From Bryopsis sp. KO-2023 (Eukaryota; Chlorophyta; Ulvophyceae; Bryopsidales; Bryopsidaceae), in contig BSYQ01000003.1 in NCBI GenBank assembly GCA_030272585.1, forward strand, positions 1,550,001-1,614,000: a stretch of DNA of 64,000 nucleotides, read 5' to 3'. Numbering within the stretch: position 1 is the first letter of the stretch; the number at the start of each line of letters is the position of its first letter. The notes below the pieces were generated by a model. That model did not search any database, was not told the DNA's origin, and saw only the letters and a list, made by a program, of their open reading frames with translations. Positions 46,784-58,080 of this stretch are shown in pieces. The position numbers and the translations under genes are program-made.

Positions 46784-47386
46784 GACACGGCCGTGAAAAT
46801 TCCTTTTCGCTCAACTGGCCAAATAGCGACCGAAAGAAACTGTAGATCTGCTTTGCCAGCAGGATTGGTTGGACAGTGTGGAGGCTTTCCCGACGTAGTG
46901 ACGTGTTTCGAGGGTTGTTGGCTTTTTTTTTTCTTTCTTTTTGTCGCGGGGCCGTACCGCTCGTCGGCTTGCGACGTCACGGACAGGGAGTGGGGTCCAC
47001 GGCGTTTTTGGCCAGAGGATCTGGGTGGGTGTGGCGTTGAGCGATCGTCGGAGCGTGGAAAATGCAGGTTCGGTTGACGACTTGTCGTTTGCGCATGATG
47101 CTTTGGAAACGTGCGTGCGGTTTTGGTTTCGTTGCTGATTCGGGCGTGTGGCAGGCTGCGTCTGCGGACGTTAGGCAGGGGGTGCTGTACGGAGAAGCTG
47201 GGTTGACGTGCACTAGTCGTGAAGTCGCGGAGCTCTGGCAAACGCAGAATCAGGTGGCGATTATTTATAAACATCCAGTCTTCTGTGTAAGATTCGATGA
47301 CCCTGCTGAAACACTGCAGAGAGTGTGGGGAGGGGGTTAGGAAATCGACCCACTGTGGAACTCTAATTCTGTCGTTCCCGACACAG
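46784..47386. promoter_or_regulatory. Divergent promoter region of tRNA methyltransferase and bZIP genes
   Basis: The most GC-rich stretch of the neighbourhood, with many CG dinucleotides. It must hold the methyltransferase promoter and the promoter and first exon of the bZIP gene. Open frames from 47062 and from 47297 could each supply the bZIP start; I could not decide between them. Confidence 0.5.
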
Positions 47387-50180
47387 CTCCAGACGGCCTC
47401 GGGCGTACCCGCGAACGACTTTATCCCTCTGCCAGGAATCGAGGGTGCGCATGACGGACATATGCAAATGGCGGAGGTCCACAGGGCTGCTGGCCACGCC
47501 CGTGACTTGCAGCCCTTGCAGCAGTCCGTGGGTCTGCAAGCGGCGTTGCTCAGCGGAGCGCTGCAGCAGCAGCAGCACGCCAGCGATGCCAGGGCTATGA
47601 TTCCTGAAGCGCTGAAGCCCGAACCCGGTTTGACCTCGGCCGAGCTTGGGATCGGGGTGGCTGGGTTAGCAACCCTATCAGGTACTGGGCGGATGGTTAG
47701 TAAACTCTGAAAACTCCGAAATTCTGCACTGGCTGGTCTTTCCCCAGTTCCATCTTCAGATATTACTCATATTACTCTGTCTTAGGCGTTGAGTTTCACT
47801 AGTTCACTCCTCACTAGGAACTGTCCAGGGATTCAGGTGGTGTAGGGTTTGGAATTAGGGAAGGGGAGCCATTTTGTGGATTTTAAAAACCCTGGTTGAA
47901 ACCCTTGATTTTTTTTAATTATTTTTTTAATTATTATTATTTATTTATTTTTGTGCGCCGTCGATTTCTGGATAAAACAGGGATAACTGAGTTTGGTGAA
48001 AATTTTTTCGGATAGGAAATAGTGGTCTGGAGCATCAGATCAATGTAAGTTGTGAAGGTGCAGGGGATCAAGGAAGGCTGGGATATCCCCTGGCTAGTGC
48101 CCAGAACTTGTCTCAATTGACCCCGGAGTACTGGCAGCAAGCAATGGCTCTGGCAGCCGTGCATCAGGCAGCCGTTGCTGGCCAGGTAAATACACAATTA
48201 GTAAACTGATTGGATTTTTTGGAATTTTTTTGAACTTACTCGAGAAAAAATTCTTGAATTCCTAGCTGGGAAATGAAATTGTGGTGTAAGAATTCCTGTT
48301 GACAAATTGATGATTATTCTCGACAGTGTGGGACAGCATTATGATGTCTGTCTATGTAATTCTATGTTTGATGCTGAAATGGTTTACACTGAAATGTGCC
48401 CATAGACTCATAGCACTTTTTTTTTTAAATAAAAGTTTTTTGTTACATATAATATTTTTCATGAATAGATTTTTTTTTATATTTATTTCCTATGTTTTGT
48501 CTTGTAAGTGTAAGATATTGAGGGTGAAAGCCCCATGTAGCCCGTCCATTATTTATTTATTGTTTTTCTTTATATATTTTTTCAATCGTTTTTCTTTTTT
48601 TCCGGTGTATTAATTTTTAATGTAAGACAGAAATCCCAATGCAGCACTTTATTTACTTATATTTAATTACTAATATTTTATATTTCTTTTCAAATGTATC
48701 AAGCCATCTATCCATGCCAATTTCTTACGCATCTGTAAAAGAATGAAAAGGATTACATGTTTCATTTAAATTTTATCTCAATGTATATTGGCTTCCGTTG
48801 CGGAATTGGATTTCAAAAAGCAGAGTGCTTGAAAAGTAGGTTGGTGATCAGGTGGGTGGGAGTTTTCCATTGATGGTCCCCCCTCCCAACTTGACTGTGC
48901 TCCCTCCCGGTACACAGCCAATGCCCACAGCTGCCCTGGCCGACGAGAAAGAACTGAAGAAGCAAAGGAGAAAGCTGTCCAATCGGTACGAAATTATATA
49001 TCTATACATATATATATATTTCTTTCCCTATCTCAAGCCTTTCTGGACCAATACCTGTAAGGAGGGGGGGGGGGATTTCTAAAAAAAGGAGGGGGAGGGG
49101 GGGGGGGGGGGGGGGGAATCTACACTGCTCTCGGTTTGTGTGGGGTTTTCTGTTTTGTTTGTTTCATGGATTGAGGAATTTTTTTATTATTTTTTGGTAG
49201 GGAAAGTGCTCGTCGCAGTCGTTTACGGAAGCAGGCTGAAGTGAATGACATGATTCAACATGTGCAAGACTTTACCATAACGAATGCACATTTGAAACTG
49301 GAGATTAGGCATCTGCAGCAATGCATGCGGCGACTGAGGGATCAGAATCAAGCTATGGAGGTATTTGGTGATCTGTCACCAAATCGTTTCTCCACAGAAT
49401 AACTCCCCCGTAGATACGTATGCAAATATATCCCTTTGTAGTGTATATAATTTTTGTACATGTGTAATATGGAAAGAGGGAGAGATAAAGATGAATGCCC
49501 TCAGCTTTTGTAGTTAATAGAACTATAGTTACAAGCTCTCGAAAAATGTTATCAACCAATTATTTTTTTTAATTTTTTTTTGGGGGGGGAAAGTGTTGTG
49601 ATTTGTGAAGAGGAAGGCTTGCTAGAAGACTTGCCAGTGTTTTGAAACCGTGCCAGTGGGGTGGGGGAAAACAATGCACTCAACAAAAGAGAGGAAAAAA
49701 TCATGATAAAAACATATTAGAGAAATGTAGAGATCGTTAAAAAAAAAAAAAAAGTCTGTCTCGAAACATGACACTTTTTTGTTGTGTTTCTTGGATGATT
49801 TCTTTTATCGTGATGGGGAGAGGCGACGCTGAATTGATGCTCCCCATCTTGTAGGATAAGGGTCTCGGCTAGGCACCACACCTTCCCCCCAATTGAACGA
49901 ACGCCCACACACACAACAACACACCCTCCCACATACCCAAAAGTCTTGTATGACATGAGATGCTGCGAATTGTTCCGGCCAGGGTTTGATCAGCAGTAAC
50001 GGAGGTGGCGATGCTGATTTGTTCCCCAGTCCCGTCAGTTCGGATCCCCAAGGCCAAGACTTGCTTGACGAGAATTTCACGGAGGACCCCACCAAGCAAA
50101 ACCAGCAGACGTGTTCCGGTGCCGTCACTGGAATGCTGAGAGGCGATCGAGTTTCTGAAGTAAATCAATCGGTGGTGTAG
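47387..50180 (+). CDS. bZIP transcription factor, plant GBF-like basic region (5' end unresolved)
   Basis: DNA-binding regulator, nuclear. Exons: 47387-47681 (start uncertain; the frame is open back to an ATG at 47297), 48016-48044, 48105-48185, 48852-48985, 49201-49360, 49983-50180; at least 298 residues. The basic region spans the exon 4/5 junction: KELKKQRRKLSNR|ESARRSRLRKQAE, with the invariant N...SA..SR..K pattern. Its wording is almost that of plant G-box binding factors. It is followed by a leucine zipper (about V.DMIQHVQDF, L.LEIRHLQQCMRRL) where some leucines are replaced by Val, Ile or Met. The N-terminal part is Ala/Gln/Pro-rich (LQQQQHASD), typical of activation regions. The second exon is only 29 bases, and it is joined by good signals (TAG| and |GTAAGT). 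Divergent from the tRNA methyltransferase gene. Confidence 0.85.
49097..49116 (+). repeat. Run of about 20 G
   Basis: Uninterrupted G tract within the intron that splits the bZIP basic region; one of at least ten such tracts in the window. Confidence 0.85.
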
Positions 50181-53100
50181 TAAGGATCAGAGATATGGTC
50201 CGGACGCATCTATCCTTTTTTTTTGGCAGAGGTGTTTTTGTTGTTTTTTTTTCCCCGGCGGTTTTTGGGGGTGGGGGGGTGGGGGAGAGGAAAAAAGAAG
50301 ATGGGGTTCTGTGCTGCAGGCAACGGCATTGATAGGGTTGTAGTGTGGATTTATATATATTTATATGTGTTGTGTTTGATCGGGTAGAGCTGAGGAACCC
50401 CAGCTTTTTAGGGAAATGACGAGAAGGGACACTGATTTTTTTCGGGCTTTTTGTTTTGTGGAAAAAGAAAAAAGAAGAAAAGGGGGGTTTGGGGGAGGGA
50501 GGGGGGGGGGGGGGGGTGAGCCTTCCTTGTTCCGCGTTCGATTGTAGAATTCCCTCTCCCCTCTTTTCTCCCTTTCCTTCCCCCCCCCTCTTTTCCCTCA
50601 AAAAGAAAAAAAGAAAAGAAAAGAAAGAAAGAGCAGGAAAAGTATGAAGAGAAAATGAGATACGTAGTGCTTAATTCTTAGAAGAAATAGAAGCAACAAG
50701 AAAATAGGGAAGATTGAGGTTAAGGTGGAGCCCGGTGCCGTGTGTTTTTTTTTTGTTGGGTTTTGTTTCTTCTATTTGTAAGATAACATGTTAGGGATCT
50801 GAGCTAGAGCGTTTTTGGTGGTGGTGCTGTTGATGGATGGGACTTTTGGGAAATTGTTGAGTTTTCTTTGGTGCGTTGCGTTTTGTTCGAGCACCTTTTT
50901 ATTTCCCCCAGATTTGTTTTTTCTTTGGAAAGGAGAGGTTTTACTTTGGGGGGAAAAAAGAGGCAGTTTCTTTCTTAGACAACCTGAACTGAAAGAGAGG
51001 AGAGGGGGTCAATGGATGTAGAATGGGGCAGGGAGGGAGGGGGGGGAGGGGGGGGGGGGTTGGGCTTAAAAGTGGATAGCAAAATCTGTGAGAGGATCGA
51101 TTTATGTCATAAAAAAAAAAAGAGCAGCAAACGAAATGCTGGATTTTACTTTGCACTATTGGACGACTTGTGAGAAGTTTTGACTTTTGCCTCCTTTTCT
51201 TTTCTGTCTTATTTTGCATTTTGCCGGTGGATGGTGGTGATTTTTTTTTTCTGATCAAGGGGACTTCGTGTGTGCTTTTTTTATTTTTTTTTCGTTGTTG
51301 TCTTCTTGATGGTTAAAAAAAAAAAAATCAGGCAGAGATGGGGGTGCAAAAAAAAAAGAAAAAAAAAAAAGAGAAAGAGTGACTTTAGATATTAGCGAAT
51401 TGCCAGGTAACATCGAGAAGACTTTTTCTATATTTCTGTTTTTGGTGTGTTTTTCTTTTGGCTTTGACAATTGTACAGTGGTTGGGAAGGGATATTCCCT
51501 TGTTCTTTTGCTGTAAAAGAGAGTTTTGTTGGGAATGAAAAAGAAATTGAGAAACTTTTTTCCCATGTGTTTGATATTGATGCATTCAGACAGGAGTTAA
51601 TGGAGCTGCATGCCAATTTTGGGTTTTTGCGTCAAATGGTTCCGAAGACTCGATTCTGGATGAAAATAAAATTGACAAAAAAACTCTGGAATTCCCATAC
51701 ATGCTATTCTCGTTGCATGCTCCAGCTGATCCTCATCATGTTTAGTTGTTTTGAACTTTCATTTTTCTTATTTCTATCGGCTTCAAATGAATTCCACACT
51801 GCAAATCCCACATCTCTTTTTTGCATTGCCATGACCCCCCCCCCTTGCTGTGGTGTGATTGCATCCTTTTAACGGTGAAAGAGGGGATTGTTTTTTTCTT
51901 CTTCTCGACTCTTTTTTTGCTTGCAGTTGTTTGGGGTTTTTTTCACAGGATCGATAGATCATGTTGTGTGACAACACAAGATTGGACCATTGTAAGGAAA
52001 TGGGTGATACTTTTTCTTCGATAATATCTTGGTAAAACTGTTTTTCAAGATTTTTTTTCTCGGATTGTTGGACCCAGGAAACGCGAAGCCTTGCAGGTCA
52101 GACATGGGAAAGGACAAGCTCAAATTGGATGGGACGTGGTGGGTTGACATGAGACAGTTCATTAAGACTAATCAAGTGCAGGGAGTGAATGTGGGAGTGA
52201 GTTGATCTGTTCGAGGTATGAGAGATTGCAGATGTCTTGAGTAATGGACATTGAGGATAGGGAGGAAAAACAGCCTTGCTGGAGAATTATGGTGTGTCCT
52301 TTGGCTGCGAAGAGTGTTTCTGAAAACTTTGTCACAACAAGATGCATTGGGGGTTTTATTTTCAAGACAGGATCCCTGGAATTTTCTTAAAGGAAATAAT
52401 ATGATTAGAAATTGGGGTTGGGTAAAATGCTCTCTTTTGATGGATAAAAAAAGAGTCTGCTCTGAGGATTTCCATTACGTTTCGGCCCACCAGCAGTCAC
52501 CCATTTCCCAGCTAAACAGATCCGGTTCTTTCACCTCTTTCAGTAGGTTAATCCTCTGTAACGATTTTTTTGGGGGGGAAAGTCTGTCCACGCTAGAAAT
52601 AGCCTGGAGGGCACCTGAATTGTTGATGGAAAGGAGAAAAAAAAAGGCGCAAGCTGTACGAGTATTCCATGACAGGGGCTGTATTTCTTGTCAGACCCAT
52701 ACGATCAGAAAGCCACCCCAAATAAGATTGACAAAAGAAAAGTCGACAACAACAACGACGATCAAACCACCGAATCTTGATAATTTAAAGCCCACTTCAA
52801 ATTATAAGTCGTACTTTCACGACGTCTCGTTAACATTTTTGAAAGATTTTTCTGCAGAATAAATTGTGCGTAGATATAGAGCAAAAATTAACAGCAATTG
52901 AACTTTGGCAACGTCACTGTGAACGGGCCAAGCAGTCTCGGATTCTGATCGAAAACGTGGGGCTCACTCAACTGTTTCTACTACATCTCTTTCTAGTGTT
53001 CCATAAAATCTGAGATTTCAAGCGGAGTTTTTTTTTCCATATTTTATTATCTTTTTTTTTTTGAAAGGTATTCCTGTTTTTGCATTTGTTATTTATTTAT

Positions 53101-53529
53101 TTATTTTTATTTTTTTTTGGGGGGGGGTAACAAAATTTGTTCTGATTGACCAAAGGAGATCCAGCAGTCAGGAAAAAAAGGGGTACTTTGGAAAGGGCTA
53201 ATTCGGTTTGGAAGTTGCTGTGCAGTTTGTACAGTTAGGACTCCAGGTTTTGGTATTTGAAGGGACTTTGGTTGGAAAAGGGGTCGTACTTTTTACTGTA
53301 AAAATGTGAATTCAACAGTACCAAGACATCAAACACACACTACCATAAACTTCTACAGCTGGATGAAAGAAAAGTATAAAGACGGGCTTAGAAAGCACGT
53401 CCTCCTGCACACGAAACGCACGCTTTCACACACTCGTTCTCCGAAGCGTTTCTGGATCAGCCCAGAATCGGACCGCTAACATCAGCCCTGCCAACCACCA
53501 AACAAGAGAGACCGACCGCCAGTCTTTTC
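50181..53529. other. 3.3 kb spacer between bZIP and kinase-fold genes
   Basis: No gene can be supported. It is full of homopolymers (for example G runs at about 50500-50516 and 51049-51058, and A/T runs throughout). Open frames of 133 and 203 codons at 51471-51872 and 52251-52862 have no recognisable content; the peptide at 51530-51650 (NEKEIEKLFSHVFDIDAF) looks protein-like but has no clear splice partners. The last 150 bases are GC-balanced and look like a promoter and 5' leader. Confidence 0.5.
53375..53380 (+). promoter_or_regulatory. Candidate TATA box of the kinase-fold gene
   Basis: TATAAA in AAGTATAAAGACGG, 150 bases before the proposed ATG at 53530, followed by a C-rich leader-like stretch. 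Position and sequence fit a TATA element; there is no direct evidence of a start site. Confidence 0.3.
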
Positions 53530-56500
53530 ATGTCAGCTGAAATTGGTCAAAAAAGAATCACGAAACAGTGGATGGTTGCTCTTTTCCGTTTGCTGAGGTG
53601 ATCGTGGGGGGATCCCCCGTTTCCAGTCGACAACACGCCTGGATTCACGATCATGCGTTCGAAAGGGCGGTGGACATTTCGGCGGGGATCGTACACGTAC
53701 AGGCGGCTGGTTCCATGCTCCGCCATCTTCATTCTGATCATCTGGGCGATATCTTTTATATATCTTGTATGTCTTCTAGATTGCAAAATTTCGGCCTTCC
53801 TTAACCTTTCCACATAGAATGTTTTTAAAAACATGTCTGCCTGCATCGAGTTTTCTGGCTGATTTTTTCTTTTCAAGTCCTGTTTTTTGGGGGAAGGGGG
53901 GGATATGCGAGTATAAAGAAAATTTTTAAAGCAACACCAGCATTTCCCCTGAATTGAGTTTCTTTTTGTGAAGGAGCCTGGTTTTGAGGATGGGTTTCCC
54001 AATGGATCATTGCATAGTGATAGCTTCAGCCCAGATTTCAGTTCAACAGATTTGATGTCTATACCTCACGTGGATGAATGCAAAACTTGCAGACATTGCC
54101 TGGTAGCAGTTAACCCAGAACAGAAAACTGAACTTAAAGATGCATCATGCGCACCAGGTACAGAAATGTCAAACGCAATTTTGTATATACAGGAACTCCA
54201 CTCTTTCAATTTCAAAACCCAGTTTTTTTTTGTATCAGGAGTGTAATTTTTTTGCCCGGCAGGCGCTAACTTAATATTCTTGCTCCCTGATCGATAAATT
54301 AGTTATATAAATTTTTTACAATATATTGCATCGAATTCTGACAGCCCCATGTACCCCGTCAAATTAAAATAAAACATTTGCAAATTTTTGCAGTTTTTTT
54401 TCTTATTTTTTGGGGGTGAGGTGTTGCTTCAGATCCACCAGGAAATTTGGGTTCGAATATCCAGTGGGATCTTTCTGGAAGGCACAGCATTTCCAGAGAA
54501 AAAATGCCTTCCTGTGATATCTGCAAGGGCTGCCAATACAATTTGACCCAAATCGATGCTGAAAAGAGAGTTTTCAACACAACTTTTAAACCTCGAGGGG
54601 GCTTCTCAAGTGCATGGATATACAGGATCAATAATGTGTGTCAACAAAGCGGAGGTGAAAAAATTCCTTTTTTTTTCCAGCCGAAACATTTTCTTGCCGG
54701 CATTAAATTTTCCCAATCGAGACCAAATTCGACCAAACTTTAATTTGGCCAGAAATCATTTTAACGCTTTCGAGAGGGGGAGGGGGCCGAAAAATTAATG
54801 CCAGCTCAAGATATGTTCCTTTACAGTGCCCTGTTTGATTGAAGCTTTACCTGTGTGTAATTTACATTTCTTGTATTCTTTTCCCCAAGCCCCTTACAAA
54901 AAAGAATAATCTTATATGTGCATACCTAGAAGGGATGCTCAACACTCGAGAGTTTTTTATTTGTTCTAGGGGCATCCAGTTCAGTAGAGAAACCAATGCT
55001 GGGCATTATTGTCAAGATATGGTGTGCTCCGTTCACGAGAGTGAACGCAAACAACCAGCTGTGGGCCATGACTCTCCGTAAATGGAGGGGCAAAGAGGCG
55101 CTGCCAAAGCCCACCATAAAGAGGGACTCTTCCAAAAAGAAATTTTGCGATCCTGAGAAAGCAAGCAATGCCGTGAAAATGGAGCTCGCTGTTGGCCGTA
55201 TCGCGGAGGCTTGTGGCCTACAGCATCTGTTGCCAAAGGTAACCAAGCAGAACCACCTCCCCCTCCAAAAAAAAAAAAAAAAATACACCAAAAAAAACAC
55301 TTTATAATCTTAAAAAAACAAGGAGATGCAATTCTCTCCATGCCGGTTCTTCATGTTTTTCTTTTTTTTTTTGTTATTTGGTGAGGAATGTGTCGGTGTC
55401 CAAAAGTATTTGTCTTTTTTTTTTTTTTTCCGGAGGGAAATAGGGTCGGCCTGGTATTTTTTGGTTTCGTCCATCGAAACCCCTCCAGATTTTTGCTGTT
55501 TTGGTCGATTTTTGATTGGCTTCTTTTCTGTTTTTGTTTCGGGTGGGGTTGTTCAGGTTAGTGTCGCCTCCGTGAAAGGGGTGATGCCAGAAACTGGCCA
55601 CCCTGTGGATTGGGATGGTCTGTTCATGACCGAAGCCCCCGGAATTTCTGTTTATTCAGCCGCCTATTGGGATGTGAAACCCAGCATCATCGAGGAGGTG
55701 CTGATGCGGAGGGTAAACAGTTCACAGGTGGGGAAATGGAGCGGCAATTATCCAAAAACAGAAAAGAAAAGGTGTGTTATGGTTGGAGCAATTTCTGGGT
55801 TATCAGGAAAGTGTGGGGGAAGTCAAAAATCTGTTCGAAATCTTGGAACTGAAACGTTGATGGGGACATTTTCTTTTTCGTCTTTGCTTTTTCTTTTCGT
55901 TGCTCACAGCCCAGGTCTAGGCACTTGTTTTTTTCTTGCTGAATTAAAAAAAAAATCCGGTGTGGTGCACACATTTTAGGTGGTGGAGGCTGCCATTTTC
56001 GACTTGCTGACATCCCAATGCGACCGGCATTCCAACAACATATTCATCGATGAACAGGGGGGTTTGACTTTGATAGACAATGGGGATGCTTTGGGGCACC
56101 AAGACATGTGTCCGGAGGGCTTCTCCCTGAATTCTTTGTTCCTGCCATCCACTCCCGAACACACTTACAAAGCCGTCGGCAAGAAATTTGCTCAAACAGG
56201 GTCATAAACAGGTGACAGAAATTTGCTCAAACAGGTGACCCCCTCACCTTTACCTCACATTGTAATGGATTACCGCTGCCACGCTCTGAATTCCAGAATC
56301 GGTGGAAATTACCCCCCGAACGTGAAGCAATGCCTGCACAGGATCAGCGGTGGCACGGAGCAAGAGATCCAGCTTGATTTTGGGCTGCTGAATGGTGACA
56401 TGGCAAGGGTGCTGAAACAAAGAGCGACCGACATGACTGAGAAGGGGTTTGAGTGGACATTGTACAATGGGGAGCCACGAAACCCCACCAAACATAGATA

Positions 56501-56624
56501 TTTGCCGCAACCCACTTGCTGCAAAATGCATCAAGCTCCGCCTGAGGATCTTGTATGGGGTTTGCCATGGATGTTCTATTGTGACGACGGGTGGCTGCCC
56601 AACATCGACCTCCATGGGATGTAG
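53530..56624 (+). CDS. Kinase-fold protein with two cysteine clusters (FAM20/PI-kinase-like), unknown substrate
   Basis: Eight exons proposed: 53530-53597, 53627-53696, 53974-54157, 54433-54654, 54970-55238, 55557-55712, 55980-56200, 56219-56624; 531 residues, all phases fitting. Exons 3 and 4 carry CKTCRHC and CDICKGC. Exon 5 has PFTRVNANNQLWAMTLRKWR and GRIAEACGLQHLLPK. Exon 7 has VVEAAIFDLLTSQCDRHSNN and IFIDEQGGLTLIDNGDALGH, the catalytic-loop D..SNN and metal-binding DNG of a divergent kinase fold, followed by HIVMDYRCHALN. I know similar unnamed proteins from algae and other protists but no defined function; phosphoinositide or secretory FAM20-type kinase are both possible. Exons 1 and 2 rest on phase and signals only. 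A 35-bp duplication at 56183-56235 leaves either a TAA at 56205-56207 or an 18-base intron at 56201-56218. Confidence 0.7.
56183..56235 (+). repeat. 18-base direct duplication at an exon boundary, 35-base period
   Basis: GAAATTTGCTCAAACAGG occurs at 56183-56200 and again at 56218-56235. The first copy is in one reading frame (KFAQTG) and the second in another relative frame (NLLKQ), because 35 is not a multiple of three. Confidence 0.9.
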
Positions 56625-57344
56625 CATTCAATCAAGAGTTGATGAATAGAATAAGCCAAGAGTGTTTGGCCAAAAATATGCCCTGAAATGATTGTAAAGC
56701 CAACATTCTTCCATGTATCTTGCAAAATAAATGGTTGAGTTGCTGAATACACCGACTGTCTTTGGAAAGAAAGAAACAGGAAAAAGGTGCAGATGTGGTG
56801 GCACCACTGTTGAACTGACGCTTCCTACTGGACACAGACACAGACCCAGGCCGAAGAAATTCTCACAGTTCCACCAAACCACACTGTGGTGATTTTGCAC
56901 TGCCACCCAATCCATCTGATGATTACAAAATGGCTGATTAAGAATTCGAAGAATTCCTTGTGGAGACGGTTGGCAATTTTCCCTCTCCACATGCATGAAC
57001 AGACACCTAGTAACCACCAGAAGAAATGCCCCTCCGAAGTTTCAAGTTCGTCGAGAACGGTCGGTAGGTGGGGGTGGATCAAATCAATCCATGGTTTAAT
57101 GGTGGATCAATTAGAATTAAATTTTCTAAATTTGTAATTGAGGATAGTATATTTTCGTTTCGTTTTCCAAGCTTTCCAAGTAAAGGAGGGAGTGGCGGCG
57201 TGCTCGGCGTTCGGCGGGTAGGAATTTCTGGTTGTATCTCGCGGACCAGTTTCTATTGGGTTTTTTTTCTCTTTCCTTTGTCTCTTAGTTGGGACGTTTG
57301 TCTTGTTGCTAAGTAACCAAACGCTTTTCTTTTTTCGAAATCAG
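56625..57344. other. Spacer after the kinase-fold gene
   Basis: About 720 bases. AATAAA at about 56725 can serve as the poly(A) signal of the kinase-fold gene. No exon recognised; the first exon of the following array gene might lie here but could not be found. Confidence 0.5.
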
Positions 57345-58080
57345 GGTGAAGCGGGAGTCGACGATCTTCCCGCTCGCCGCGGAGAAGCAGGGGGAAGCTA
57401 ATGCCTCGGTAAGTTTCGGCAAGTTCAATCGCTATCAAAAATATGGGGCTGAAAGCGTCCTTCGAACGCACGTTTCCATTTTCAGTTCGACAGATGTGAA
57501 GTGGTCTAAATTAACTAACAGTTTCGTTTCTTTGTTTTTCCAACTTCCAGAATAGAATATATGAGAGGCGGCAGCGGCCTCCCGAAATATCCGCTCAGCA
57601 AGCCATCGTCGAGCAAGCGGGGAGAGTCCATCCCGCGCGAGGGAGGCAGGGGGATACACATGCCTCGGTAAGGAAACCATTTCTTTGTATCTATTTTCCG
57701 AAGCAAGTCCCTAAAGTCCCTGAAAACTCTCGACAAATGCAATGGGGTGAAAATTGGAATTGTAATCCACTGTTCTTCTTAAAGCTTCGCTGGTTGTTTG
57801 TGAGTTGAGGCTTTGTTGTGTTTGAAATTCCAGGCAATATACATAGAGGCATGCCCCCTGTGGGTACCGATGAAAGTTGATGCTGGGCTGAAGGTGAGAT
57901 ATTCTAACTTGATTTCTTTTGTGAGTGTTGATGGAAAAACTTTGCTATTTCTTGTTTTTTCTGTTCCTTATTCTAATCCGGGGACCAATTTTTATTTTTT
58001 TATTTTCCAAACAGGCAGATGCGGGGAGTGATTTTTCCCTGCCGCCTCCAGTGGAGAAGCCGGAGGGAGCTCAAGTCTCG
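57345..58080 (+). CDS. Array of short in-phase exons, unknown product (partial model)
   Basis: Four open blocks, each with an AG acceptor and a GT donor and each a whole number of codons: 57346-57408 (VKRESTIFPLAAEKQGEANA S), 57551-57667 (NRIYERRQRPPEISAQQAIV to QGDTHAS), 57834-57893 (AIYIEACPLWVPMKVDAGLK) and 58015-58080 (ADAGSDFSLPPPVEKPEGAQ VS). Three of the four end in the same wording at DNA level (GGGGAAGCTAATGCCTCG|GTAAG, GGGGGATACACATGCCTCG|GTAAG, GGAGGGAGCTCAAGTCTCG|GTGAG), so the exons look duplicated. A further block at about 58261-58310 resembles part of the second exon. Start, end and function are unknown. Exon-like signals could also come from a decayed gene. Confidence 0.4.

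Noticed and set aside
52251..52862. 203-codon plus-strand frame upstream of the kinase-fold gene
   Set aside because: Lacks a proper start at its 5' end, spans T/A homopolymers, and shows no domain or splice partner. Kept only as a note; transcripts would decide.
53547..54002. Minus-strand frame that reads like protein (RLYVYDPRRNVHRPFERM)
   Set aside because: The plus strand over the same bases gives an exon (53627-53696) that fits the kinase-fold gene in phase on both sides. The minus frame has no partner exons.
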